Shown: positions 23,008 to 29,182 of the stretch, piece after piece
Layout of the letters: the number at the start of each line of letters is the position of its first letter
Position numbering within the stretch: the stretch's first letter is position 1
Assembly (NCBI GenBank): GCA_045536915.1
Contig: JAZSOL010000022.1
Location: forward strand, 1-29,345
DNA from: RGIG1828 sp045536915
GTDB lineage: Bacteria > Bacillota > Clostridia > UMGS1810
Direction: 5' to 3'
DNA length: 29,345 nt
Notes under the pieces: model-generated
Databases searched by the model: none
Told to the model about the DNA's origin: nothing
Seen by the model: only the letters and a program-made list of their open reading frames with translations
Position numbers and translations under genes: made by a program

Positions 23008-24960
23008 TCACCGCTTTCTTCTTGATGCATTCTGATTCATCCTGTTGATATCAATTACTACCGGTGTTTTATCTCCACCGGCAACCGCTCTGAGCTCCGG
23101 TTCATTTTTCTCTCCGGAGAGGACCGGAATAACTACTGACGGCTCTTTGATATTAAATTCATTTTTACCGGCATGAGCTCGTCTGAGCTGCATATCAAGC
23201 ATATCAATTCTCTGAGCAGCAGGAAGCCGTGTTTTGTATTCCTTAAGATTGGCTTTGATAGCCTTGTGAGCCTTGCGCACCTTCTGCTGTGCCAGAGCAA
23301 CATCCTCATTGTCAGCATCAAACAAAATAGACGTTTCCAGACTGAGTGGTAGTTCTTTTATAAATCTGTCTGTCTCAGCTTCGTAAATTCTCACTTTGCT
23401 TAAGTCTTCCGGATCATACCGTACATACACCTTTTCACCCAGAAGCTTCCATGTGTCTTCGTCCCAATACTCAAGCTTCTCGCCGGATATGTTTATGCAC
23501 ACACCGTTTCGCTTCACCGTCTGCACCCTTGAGCTGCGCATCAGCATCAAATTCAAATCGTCAGCATTCTTTGGTTTTCTGATAGTCTGTATATGTTCAT
23601 TCCATACGTCAATTCTTCGCTTGCCACGATCTTTCGCAACCTGACCGCCATATGCACCCACATTGTACACACCGTCTATCAGCTCCGCAATTTGTTCATT
23701 AAGATTTCCGTCCGTAGGTATCTTTCCATTCTTAAGTGTAAGTTTAAGATTTTCCGGACGTTCCAGGACATTACCGCCGCAAAAAGTTTCAAACAGCCTG
23801 CTTATAGTTCCTTTGAACGTACTGAATGTTCGCTCAATCGGCTTTGCTTTTGCATTCTTAACAATTGCATTTGTCATCTCAATTCCAAGTCGCACAAAAA
23901 TCGGCGGCGGCTCAATCATTCCTTCCTGGCTCTTCCTCCGGCGATGTCCTCTGCCGGCAATGTCATGTGTCAAAAACTCAGAACCGTTGTCAAAATACAC
24001 CTTCTTCGGAATACCAAATCTGAGTATAGCCTTTCTGAGTGCCAGAACCGTGCTCTGACTGCAGGGATTATCCGTCAGATTCCAACCAACCATCACACCC
24101 GACCGTGCATCAATAAATGCTGTCAGATGCAGTCTGTGAGTTGTCTCACTTCCGTCATACCGGGATATCACGTCAAGCGTGTGGTTATCCGCTATCCAGT
24201 AATCATTTGGCAGCAGTGTGTCATATATTCTTGTTATGTACGGTGCCGCCCGATCGGCACAGGCCTTATCACCAAATCGCCCGGCAATATCAACTGCTTT
24301 TGGCACTTCCTTATCAATCCGCCTTAAGAATGTCACATAGCTCGGCATCCCCGGAACACATTCCGGGCAATTCTCCTGCGCCCATTCAATAGCCAGATCA
24401 TAACACTGTTTCTTCGGCAGCTGTCGCTCATCCAGATAGACGAAGAGGAAATAATCCCAAACCTCCTGCGGAATGGAACTCTGACCTTTGGTAGAACCGC
24501 CTCTTTTGTCAATCAGACTTTCAATATCACCCTTTTTGTAGGCTTCCCACTTCCGATATAAAGTCTTCTCACTAATCGCAAAATATGGCCCTTTTTCAAG
24601 CTTAATCATGCTGATGAAGTGCCTGTCTGCTTCCGTCTTGTTGCCACTCCAACAGTTCCGGGAACTTTGCCACCGCTCCAGGATGTCAGACCAGAGCTTT
24701 ATCTGCTCTCGTTCCTTATCCGTAAATTCCTCAAGCCTTCGACTCTCAATCGGAGCTGATGTTGTTTCAGTTTTCATTTTTGCGTAATATCTTTGCTTTA
24801 TATCTGACGGCAGAGCATCCAAAAGGAATAAATACTTGATTCTATTGTGTTCATTTTTTGAAATGTCGGCTTGAAGTTTTCCGGATTTCACCATACGTTT
24901 GATTTTCGTTATTTCACACCCTGCAAGCTCAGCAACCTCACTTGTTGTCAAATACGTCAT
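23008..24960 (-). CDS. MuA-like DDE transposase
   Basis: The 650-residue protein has an N-terminal helix-turn-helix (TTSEVAELAGCEITKIKRMV, 5-24), then further helical DNA-binding domains to about residue 230. The RNase H-like catalytic core has the DDE triad at D258 (WIADNHTLD), D324 (VYFDNGSEF) and E376 (KAKPIERTFS). A Mu-type C-terminal barrel and basic tail follow (about 480-650; the end is NRMNQNASRRKR). It joins phage ends to target DNA for integration and replicative transposition. ATG overlaps the upstream stop (ATGA). MuB-like ATPase is its partner. Its binding sites are expected near the phage ends, where two candidates are seen (28679-28700, 29156-29177). Confidence 0.96.
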   Translation of the reverse strand: MTYLTTSEVAELAGCEITKIKRMVKSGKLQADISKNEHNRIKYLFLLDALPSDIKQRYYAKMKTETTSAPIESRRLEEFTDKEREQIKLWSDILERWQSSRNCWSGNKTEADRHFISMIKLEKGPYFAISEKTLYRKWEAYKKGDIESLIDKRGGSTKGQSSIPQEVWDYFLFVYLDERQLPKKQCYDLAIEWAQENCPECVPGMPSYVTFLRRIDKEVPKAVDIAGRFGDKACADRAAPYITRIYDTLLPNDYWIADNHTLDVISRYDGSETTHRLHLTAFIDARSGVMVGWNLTDNPCSQSTVLALRKAILRFGIPKKVYFDNGSEFLTHDIAGRGHRRRKSQEGMIEPPPIFVRLGIEMTNAIVKNAKAKPIERTFSTFKGTISRLFETFCGGNVLERPENLKLTLKNGKIPTDGNLNEQIAELIDGVYNVGAYGGQVAKDRGKRRIDVWNEHIQTIRKPKNADDLNLMLMRSSRVQTVKRNGVCINISGEKLEYWDEDTWKLLGEKVYVRYDPEDLSKVRIYEAETDRFIKELPLSLETSILFDADNEDVALAQQKVRKAHKAIKANLKEYKTRLPAAQRIDMLDMQLRRAHAGKNEFNIKEPSVVIPVLSGEKNEPELRAVAGGDKTPVVIDINRMNQNASRRKR

Positions 24961-25274
24961 TTACTCACCGCCTTTGGCTTAATACCTAAGATTTTAGCAG
25001 CTTTCATCACACATTCATCTGCGTATTTTGCTAATTTATTTGCTTCACGCATCACCTCAAGCGGCGCATCCAAGAACTTCCCATACGGTTCAAGAAGCTT
25101 CCTCACTTTTTCATCTGCTTTCTTCGCTTCTTCACTAAGCCGTCTGACTTCGTTGTGCCGTTTGTCAATACGCTTCATCTCAATATCAAGCAATATGGCA
25201 TCAATATATATCTTGTTTACAAACCTCTCCACTATATATAGTAGCTCTTCCTTCGTACATTGCTTCAAAGTCAT
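24957..25274 (-). CDS. Early coiled-coil/helical protein, unknown
   Basis: Start at 25274 (MTLKQCTKEELLYIVERFVN) with GAGGTGAG upstream is preferred over a longer frame without a site. The 105-residue protein is almost all helix. A long segment (DIEMKRIDKRHNEVRRLSEEAKKADEKVRK in two parts) is probably a coiled coil, and the C-terminus is basic. It overlaps the transposase start by ATGA, so translation is coupled. No known family is recognised. Ner-type regulators are a positional alternative but no HTH is evident. Confidence 0.6.
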   Translation of the reverse strand: MTLKQCTKEELLYIVERFVNKIYIDAILLDIEMKRIDKRHNEVRRLSEEAKKADEKVRKLLEPYGKFLDAPLEVMREANKLAKYADECVMKAAKILGIKPKAVSK

Positions 25275-25278
25275 GCGC

Positions 25279-25440
25279 TCACCTCGCCGTTTCTGCCGAA
25301 GCACGTCTGATTGTCCCGGTACTCCTATGTGACAAAACGAACTCCTTCTGATTGTCGCGTACCACAAGCCAATTTTCGCAATTCAGACCAAGCTTCTTTA
25401 TTCTGATTTTCTGAGACCGTGTCGGTCTTTTACCTCTCAT
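25279..25440 (-). CDS. DUF6906 family small protein
   Basis: The start at 25440 (MRGKRPTRSQKI) overlaps the previous stop (ATGA) and has AAAGGAGA 8 bases upstream; an upstream start is inferior. The 53-residue product matches the DUF6906 pattern, a basic N-terminal segment, then KKLGLNCENWLVVRDNQKEF with the conserved L-N-x-E-N-W-x-V and a strand end FVLSHRSTGTIRR. The family is common in Firmicutes phages with unknown function. A strand-pair DNA-binding fold is plausible. Confidence 0.72.
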   Translation of the reverse strand: MRGKRPTRSQKIRIKKLGLNCENWLVVRDNQKEFVLSHRSTGTIRRASAETAR

Positions 25441-25658
25441 TGTGCCGCTCTCCTTTGACAGGTTTTTTCCCATTCCGAAATAATTTGCTCACCAAGTTTG
25501 AGCACCGCATCCGCCTGAGGACCTACAACCGTTCCACGGGCATATGCACTCAACTGCTGCTGATTTAACCTCGGATAACCTCTCCGCTGAATTTCATACA
25601 ATAAGTCAACCTGCTTCATACCAAGCTGAGCTAACGCAACCGCAAATCTGTTCTTCAT
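25437..25658 (-). CDS. Small XRE-type HTH protein (possible Ner analogue)
   Basis: The 73-residue protein has a HTH-like N-terminus (NRFAVALAQLGMKQVDLLYE, 3-22) and the recognition helix region RLNQQQLSAYARG (about 31-43). A short basic C-terminus follows. Size, HTH and position ahead of the transposase match Ner (Mu) or similar early repressors, which lower early transcription once replication starts. ATG at 25658 follows AAAGGTGA. Assignment to Ner is inference. Confidence 0.65.
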   Translation of the reverse strand: MKNRFAVALAQLGMKQVDLLYEIQRRGYPRLNQQQLSAYARGTVVGPQADAVLKLGEQIISEWEKTCQRRAAQ

Positions 25659-25674
25659 ATCTTCACCTTTCCTT

Positions 25675-25953
25675 TCAATCCAACAATTCGTATATCACGT
25701 GAAACGGTAACGTAATTCCTTTTGCCACCGCATAGAGCACGAACACTATCCCCGCTCCCAGAACCGAAGCCAGGCATCCGAAGCTCTGAAAACCTTTCTT
25801 CATTCGTCCAGGAACATCCTCCGGCACATGAGCCCTGATGGCTCTCTTTATATCACTCTTTGTGCAAGTCTTGCCGTGTTTTTTCTTTCCGTGATAGACG
25901 GCAACTGCAAAATTTCTGAATTCTTCACCGCATTTTCTGCATCTGCAACTCAT
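25675..25953 (-). CDS. Zinc-finger protein with C-terminal membrane segment
   Basis: The 92-residue protein has an N-terminal CRCRKCGEEF cluster (C3, C5, C8) and a nearby HGKKKHGKTC that can complete a zinc site. It then has basic residues 35-55 and a hydrophobic segment at about 60-85 (CLASVLGAGIVFVLYAVAKG), probably membrane spanning. Thus it is a small membrane-attached zinc protein. It overlaps the upstream stop (ATGA). The function is unknown; a host takeover or exclusion role is possible. It is unlike its neighbours. Confidence 0.6.
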   Translation of the reverse strand: MSCRCRKCGEEFRNFAVAVYHGKKKHGKTCTKSDIKRAIRAHVPEDVPGRMKKGFQSFGCLASVLGAGIVFVLYAVAKGITLPFHVIYELLD

Positions 25954-26516
25954 ACCGACCCCTCCATTTCTTTGTCATTATCAATAAGCATCTGACCCAT
26001 GTGCATCAATAGCTCTCTGAACACCGGCATATCTCCCTGATTGGAATATCCGAGCGAATATGTATATATCCTGCAGTCGTCACAGTTGTGTTTCTGATAT
26101 CCATCACGATATCGCTTCGCTTCTTCCAGGATAAAGAAAAATGCAACCGGATGATAGGAGATAATATTTCGTCCTCTATAGACGTTAAGGTTGTATGCCT
26201 TCACATACTCATTATCATTGGTAACAAAAACCTCATTAACCCATTCCAAATCAACCTCATCAAAATACGGAAGCAATTCACCTTTTTTCTTCCTGGCTTC
26301 AATCAGCGCATCAAGACTGCTATATTCCGCAAATTCGTCGTCCACATCAACCCATGTCTCGCCGTCTTCATCATGCACAAACGTCTTGTCAGCTCGCTCC
26401 ACCAAATGAATCGGCGTGCACGTCCCGACATTCTCCGGTGAACCTTCATACTGATTTCCGGCAAATAACTTTAAAAACTCAATTTCTTTTTCTTTCAGAT
26501 TAATTACAAATTCCAT
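25950..26516 (-). CDS. Early protein of unknown function (188 aa)
   Basis: The 188-residue acidic protein starts MEFVINLKEKEIEFLKLFAG one base after the previous stop, with GGTGG nine bases upstream. It has mixed alpha/beta segments, two CD pairs (CDDC near residue 145) and several aromatic residues (YIYTYSLGYSNQG-like region). I do not recognise the family. The acidity and early position would fit a DNA mimic or host-interaction protein, but this is not supported by a motif. It overlaps the downstream start by ATGA. Confidence 0.6.
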   Translation of the reverse strand: MEFVINLKEKEIEFLKLFAGNQYEGSPENVGTCTPIHLVERADKTFVHDEDGETWVDVDDEFAEYSSLDALIEARKKKGELLPYFDEVDLEWVNEVFVTNDNEYVKAYNLNVYRGRNIISYHPVAFFFILEEAKRYRDGYQKHNCDDCRIYTYSLGYSNQGDMPVFRELLMHMGQMLIDNDKEMEGSV

Positions 26517-26517
26517 C

Positions 26518-26931
26518 CTAATTTTCCACCTTTTTCAAATATTTTACCGAATAACCGCCACCAAAATATTTGCCTGTTTCATGGCATTTCATTTTTACAA
26601 CGTACTCTCCACATACCTCATACGGGTGAGATAGCACTTCAAACATAAGTCCTGCATACGTGTCCATTTCTGTACCAGAAACTATCATTACCATATCACC
26701 TTTTTTGATTACGCTTTCGGCATGCACAACTGTTTCAAATGCACGTCCGCAAATCGGGCATGCTATGACTTTTATCGCTCCAAAATTTTCAACTTTTAAA
26801 AAATACATTCCATTGGTTTTGAATATTTGCGGCCTATCATGAGCAATGCTTCCACGCAGTTCACAATTAAAGTCGCAAAACAATTCTTCACCAAAACGAT
26901 TTACTCTTCCATTTTCACAATGTTTGCACAT
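26518..26931 (-). CDS. First early gene, zinc-binding protein
   Basis: The 137-residue protein begins MCKHCENGRVNRFGEELFCD. The cysteines C2, C5, C19, C23, C58 and C61 can form two zinc sites (CxxC, CxxxC, CxxC). Central strands ETVVHAESVIKKGDMVMIVS suggest a small barrel. ATG at 26931 is ten bases after AGGAGG. As the first gene after the early promoter it should be made first. Function unknown; it may act on host transcription (inference). Confidence 0.7.
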   Translation of the reverse strand: MCKHCENGRVNRFGEELFCDFNCELRGSIAHDRPQIFKTNGMYFLKVENFGAIKVIACPICGRAFETVVHAESVIKKGDMVMIVSGTEMDTYAGLMFEVLSHPYEVCGEYVVKMKCHETGKYFGGGYSVKYLKKVEN

Positions 26932-27004
26932 ATGAACTAAACCTCCTAAAAAATTCTTGCTTTTACATCATTTTTGTGTTATTATAAAAATGATTTCTTT
27001 TTTT

Positions 27005-27042
27005 CATACGCCGCCGTTGCCTGCAGTGCACGGTAGCGTATG
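27005..27042 (-). promoter_or_regulatory. Long imperfect dyad in the early leader
   Basis: CATACGC (27005-27011) pairs with GCGTATG (27036-27042), then CCGT with ACGG and GC with GC, around a PstI-like loop CTGCAGT. This gives 13 base pairs with an internal loop (CG/TA) and one bulge. In the early transcript it lies 40-80 nt from the start. It is not followed by a T-tract on that strand, so it is a leader hairpin or a protein-binding dyad, not a terminator. Confidence 0.6.
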
Positions 27043-27065
27043 ATTTCTTATGCTTTAATTTGTTG

Positions 27066-27094
27066 TTGTTTAAACAATAACACATTTATATTAT
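27066..27094 (+). promoter_or_regulatory. Repressor promoter (lysogenic)
   Basis: TTGTTT (27066-27071) and TATTAT (27089-27094) are separated by 17 bases. The -10 shares five bases with the early promoter -10 on the other strand, so the two cannot be occupied together. Operator 27098-27111 overlaps the expected start. Confidence 0.65.
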
Positions 27095-27118
27095 AACAAG
27101 AAAAATTCTTACTGTCAA
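27090..27118 (-). promoter_or_regulatory. Early promoter with perfect consensus
   Basis: On the minus strand TTGACA (27118-27113) and TATAAT (27095-27090) are both exact consensus with a 17-base spacer. The spacer is filled by an operator repeat (27098-27111). A transcript would begin near 27083 and run into the early operon. Confidence 0.9.
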
Positions 27119-27140
27119 CACTTTTTTAAGAATTTTTCTT
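27098..27140. promoter_or_regulatory. Repressor operators, paired
   Basis: AAGAAAAATTCTTA (27098-27111) and TAAGAATTTTTCTT (27127-27140) are exact reverse complements of each other, and each is nearly symmetric about AAGAA...TTCTT. Their centres are 29 bases apart, close to three helical turns. The first occupies the early promoter spacer; the second is upstream of its -35 and just before the repressor ribosome binding site. Confidence 0.75.
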
Positions 27141-27158
27141 ATAGAGGCGGTGAAATAA

Positions 27159-27554
27159 ATGGGAATAGTTGACAGAATCATTGCTTTAATAGATGCTGCA
27201 GGTCTTACACAAGAGAATTTTGCATATGAATTATCTCAAAAAAGCATGATTAAAATTACTAAACAGACGATAACCGATTGGAAAGCGGGTAAGAGTAATT
27301 CTTACTATCGTGTCATCGTGGATATAGCAAATTTATTTGGAACATCCACGGACTACATACTAACAGGAAAAACAACATTATTCTTACTGAGTGAAAATGA
27401 ACAAGAATTTTTGAGCATACTTAAAAATCTCTCATCCGAGCGTGATCAATTAAAGTTAATTGGCTATTCAGATTGTTACGCAAGACAATTACCATCATAT
27501 TTAGAGGAAGGGAATAATTCGAAAGAAGATACCTCGAGCGGAAAGGCAATATAA
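27159..27554 (+). CDS. XRE-family repressor
   Basis: The 131-residue protein has an XRE/Cro HTH domain at about 4-68 (LIDAAGLTQENFAYELSQKS, then ITKQTITDWKAGKS and IANLFGTSTDYILTGK). The C-terminal half is a helix (EQEFLSILKNLSSERDQLKL) that probably mediates dimerisation. ATG follows GAGGCGGTG. It is divergent to the early operon, the place of the Mu c repressor, though it has an HTH of the lambda type rather than a Mu type. The paired operators beside it are the likely targets. No RecA-cleavage (S24 peptidase) domain is present, so induction by LexA-type cleavage is not expected. Confidence 0.88.
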   Translation: MGIVDRIIALIDAAGLTQENFAYELSQKSMIKITKQTITDWKAGKSNSYYRVIVDIANLFGTSTDYILTGKTTLFLLSENEQEFLSILKNLSSERDQLKLIGYSDCYARQLPSYLEEGNNSKEDTSSGKAI

Positions 27555-27595
27555 TTTTTACATCTAAAGATTTTTGGGTTAAATAGGAGGATTTT

Positions 27596-28594
27596 ATGAA
27601 AAAATTTGCTATTATATTCACATTATTTTTTGTTTTCACATTGTCTGGATGCGGCGATTCAAAGTCAACTAACCAAGCCAATTATCCAGAAGAATTGATT
27701 CATATTGACGAGGCATCTTTTGTGAAAACTTTTTCATCTCTTTGTGGTGTTAAAATGACCCTTAAAGAAAAAGGTGATTCAAAAGATAATAATACATTAT
27801 ATTATTACGTAAACGATCCTGCACCTGAGTTTATGGAATTATCAATTCTACAAAACAATGATTGGTCACTTATTGATCGTATACATCTTACCATTGACAA
27901 AGCTCCTTTCCTTCCGCAATATTTTTATAACGTATTACTTGCAATAGATGATACTATTTTTGATGAGTCTAAGGCATCAAAAATATATACAGAACTTCTC
28001 TTGGATCTGAATGAACATAAAGATATACATTTTGGGAATATATCTACTGAAGGTTACAGGATATCTATTGATGATTCCGATGATGAATTGTGGTTTTGGA
28101 TTGAAAAGTCTCAGAAAGAAGATAAAAATGACACATACGAAAACAATGATATAACATCCGAGAAATCATCAATTTCAGAAGAAAGTTATGATGTTCAAAA
28201 ATGTTTTGATATAACGCATAGTAACTTTATGAACGAATTTTCAAAATCCATTGACGTAAATATGCAGGCGCTTATTTCTTCTCAAGCAAGCGAAGACACA
28301 ACATATATATCGTATTTTGGTGATTTTAATAACTTAAAATTGGATGTTAGAATCATGTATAACACGGATACTAAATTAATAACAAGTCTGTCTATAAATT
28401 ACGACTTGCCGATTCCTAAAGAAGTATTTGCAAGTGCGATGAAATTGCTTGATAACACGATAACAACCGATGATATAGCTTTTGAAATATATAATGAGGC
28501 TTTAGAGAGCGAAATAAATATGAGCTTTTACAACGGACACACCACCATGATTTCAAATTCAGAATCCGGCTATATGATAGATATTATTTGCTAA
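27596..28594 (+). CDS. Lipoprotein with internally duplicated domain, lysogenic gene
   Basis: The 332-residue protein starts with a type II signal (MKKFAIIFTLFFVFTLSGC), with lipobox LSGC and lipidated C19. The rest has two related halves: residues 41-169 and 210-331. Both open with F-x-x-x-F-S and a V-x-M segment (FVKTFSSLCGVKM and FMNEFSKSIDVNM). Both contain a D-x-x-x-x-I/L-T/S-I segment and a D-T-I/T-x-D/T helix ending in IYTELLLD or IYNEALES. A Ser/Glu-rich linker separates them. It follows the repressor by 41 bases with TAGGAGG and no separate promoter, so it should be made in the lysogen. Surface exclusion or another conversion function is possible; I see no known family. Confidence 0.85.
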   Translation: MKKFAIIFTLFFVFTLSGCGDSKSTNQANYPEELIHIDEASFVKTFSSLCGVKMTLKEKGDSKDNNTLYYYVNDPAPEFMELSILQNNDWSLIDRIHLTIDKAPFLPQYFYNVLLAIDDTIFDESKASKIYTELLLDLNEHKDIHFGNISTEGYRISIDDSDDELWFWIEKSQKEDKNDTYENNDITSEKSSISEESYDVQKCFDITHSNFMNEFSKSIDVNMQALISSQASEDTTYISYFGDFNNLKLDVRIMYNTDTKLITSLSINYDLPIPKEVFASAMKLLDNTITTDDIAFEIYNEALESEINMSFYNGHTTMISNSESGYMIDIIC

Positions 28595-28678
28595 CAATTG
28601 GAATTTTGGATGGATTTTTGGAACGGGTTAAATGCGCATAAATGTTGACTTCTTGTGGAATATTACCCATTTTTCGCG

Positions 28679-28700
28679 TTTTGTCATTTTACGTGAAATT
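28679..28700 (-). repeat. Internal transposase-binding site candidate (MuA-type)
   Basis: Read on the minus strand the site is AATTTCACGTAAAATGAC followed by AAAA. It matches the terminal site in 17 of 22 positions, including TTTCA and AATGACAAAA, and has the same orientation. Confidence 0.68.
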
Positions 28701-28838
28701 TTCACACATTTAAAATTCCAAAAATGCTTTCAAACACGCATATTTCCTTAATGGTGCATGTGCACTATTAAAATAACAAAAATGCATCATTAAAATAAAT
28801 TCTAACAATCATTTGAGTTTATTTAGACCGACATTGAT

Positions 28839-28987
28839 TTTAATACAATTTTAAATCTTTTAAAAAATCATTAAAATTCAATGATATATAGTAATAAAGA
28901 CGGTTTCAAGGCTTTCAAATACTGCCTTAAAATCGTCTTTTTAAATTATTTTAACACTTTTTAAAACATTTTAACGCTCTTTAAAAC
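28839..28987. repeat. Phased TTTAA array with 20-bp tandem duplication
   Basis: TTTAA begins at 28839, 28850 and 28859, ATTAA at 28870, and TTTAA at 28940, 28950, 28960, 28970 and 28980. The last four lie in two tandem 20-bp units, 28948-28967 and 28968-28987, that differ at two bases (unit 1 is ATTTTAACACTTTTTAAAAC). A similar stretch lies at 17987-18025. Confidence 0.7.
28896..28942 (+). terminator. Terminator-like hairpin downstream of the lysogenic genes
   Basis: AAAGACGGTTTCAAGGC (28896-28912) pairs with GCCTTAAAATCGTCTTT (28924-28940), a 17-bp stem with one mismatch and one G:T, an 11-nt loop and a short T run. It should end repressor and lipoprotein transcripts before the phage end. 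Confidence 0.75.
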
Positions 28988-29155
28988 GCCCACGCCCGGG
29001 ACCTCCTGAACCTCCTAAAAACACCCAAAATTAATTTCACACATCTTTATTGTGATTTTGCACAAATTCCCGAACACCATTCACGTAAACCCACTAATAC
29101 CGCACCTTTTAACCCTCTTACTCTTTTTTTTTCGCCTTTTCTCACAACCCATCAT

Positions 29156-29177
29156 TTTTGTCATTCTTCATGAAACT
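29156..29177 (-). repeat. Terminal transposase-binding site candidate (MuA-type)
   Basis: Read inward from the end, the site is AGTTTCATGAAGAATGAC followed by AAAA. It begins at the sixth base of the end, as the L1 site does in Mu. From memory, the MuA consensus is Y-GTTTCA-YTNNAARY-RCGAAAR; this site agrees at GTTTCAY and at the AARY.RC..AAA region in part. Confidence 0.72.
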
Positions 29178-29182
29178 TTACA
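29178..29182. other. Phage terminus (TGTAA / TTACA)
   Basis: The end reads TTACA on the plus strand, so TGTAA going into the phage. This has the TG...CA form of Mu-type ends, five bases outside the terminal site. The five host bases that follow (AAAAG, 29183-29187) should be the target duplication. Confidence 0.7.

Larger units (their letters stand above)
26932..27158. promoter_or_regulatory. Divergent early/lysogenic control region
   Basis: No gene fits in these 227 bases. From right to left they hold the repressor ribosome binding site (AGAGGCGGTG), two operator-like repeats, the overlapping early and repressor promoters, a strong 38-bp dyad (27005-27042), an AT-rich inverted repeat ATCATTTTT/AAAAATGAT (26967-26975 and 26986-26994), and an operator-like half site at 26948-26958 next to the AGGAGG of the first early gene. 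Confidence 0.8.
1..29182. mobile_element. Mu-type transposable siphophage prophage (partial; one end present)
   Basis: The segment holds a MuA-like transposase, MuB-like ATPase, GemA, Mor-like activator, XRE repressor and a full set of siphovirus head and tail genes up to a tail fibre cut by base 1. The right boundary is placed at 29182: reading inward from it, the end begins TGTAA and is followed directly by a site resembling the MuA consensus, and IS1182-like transposase coding sequence starts next to it. The left boundary is not in the window. Lysis genes and the remaining tail genes are presumably beyond base 1. Confidence 0.9.
28595..29182. other. Non-coding phage end region
   Basis: I see no gene in these 588 bases. 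They hold two transposase-site candidates, a terminator, a TTTAA array, a 10-bp inverted repeat (TTGGAATTTT at 28598-28607 with AAAATTCCAA at 28712-28721), a direct repeat TTTCACACAT (28700-28709 and 29035-29044), and a pyrimidine-rich stretch near 29100-29150. Repeats are listed separately. Confidence 0.75.

Noticed and set aside
23593..24327. 244-codon plus-strand frame inside the transposase gene
   Set aside because: It is antisense to the DDE core, which carries clear catalytic motifs. No plausible start signal is seen.
27005..27042. Intrinsic terminator in the early leader
   Set aside because: On the early strand the stem is followed by A residues; the T run is on the wrong side.
29162..29173. 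Phage end at CA 29169-29170
   Set aside because: This leaves a stop codon (TGA 29171) in the transposase frame on the host side and no spacing between end and binding site. The end at 29182 gives TGTAA and the Mu-like five-base offset.
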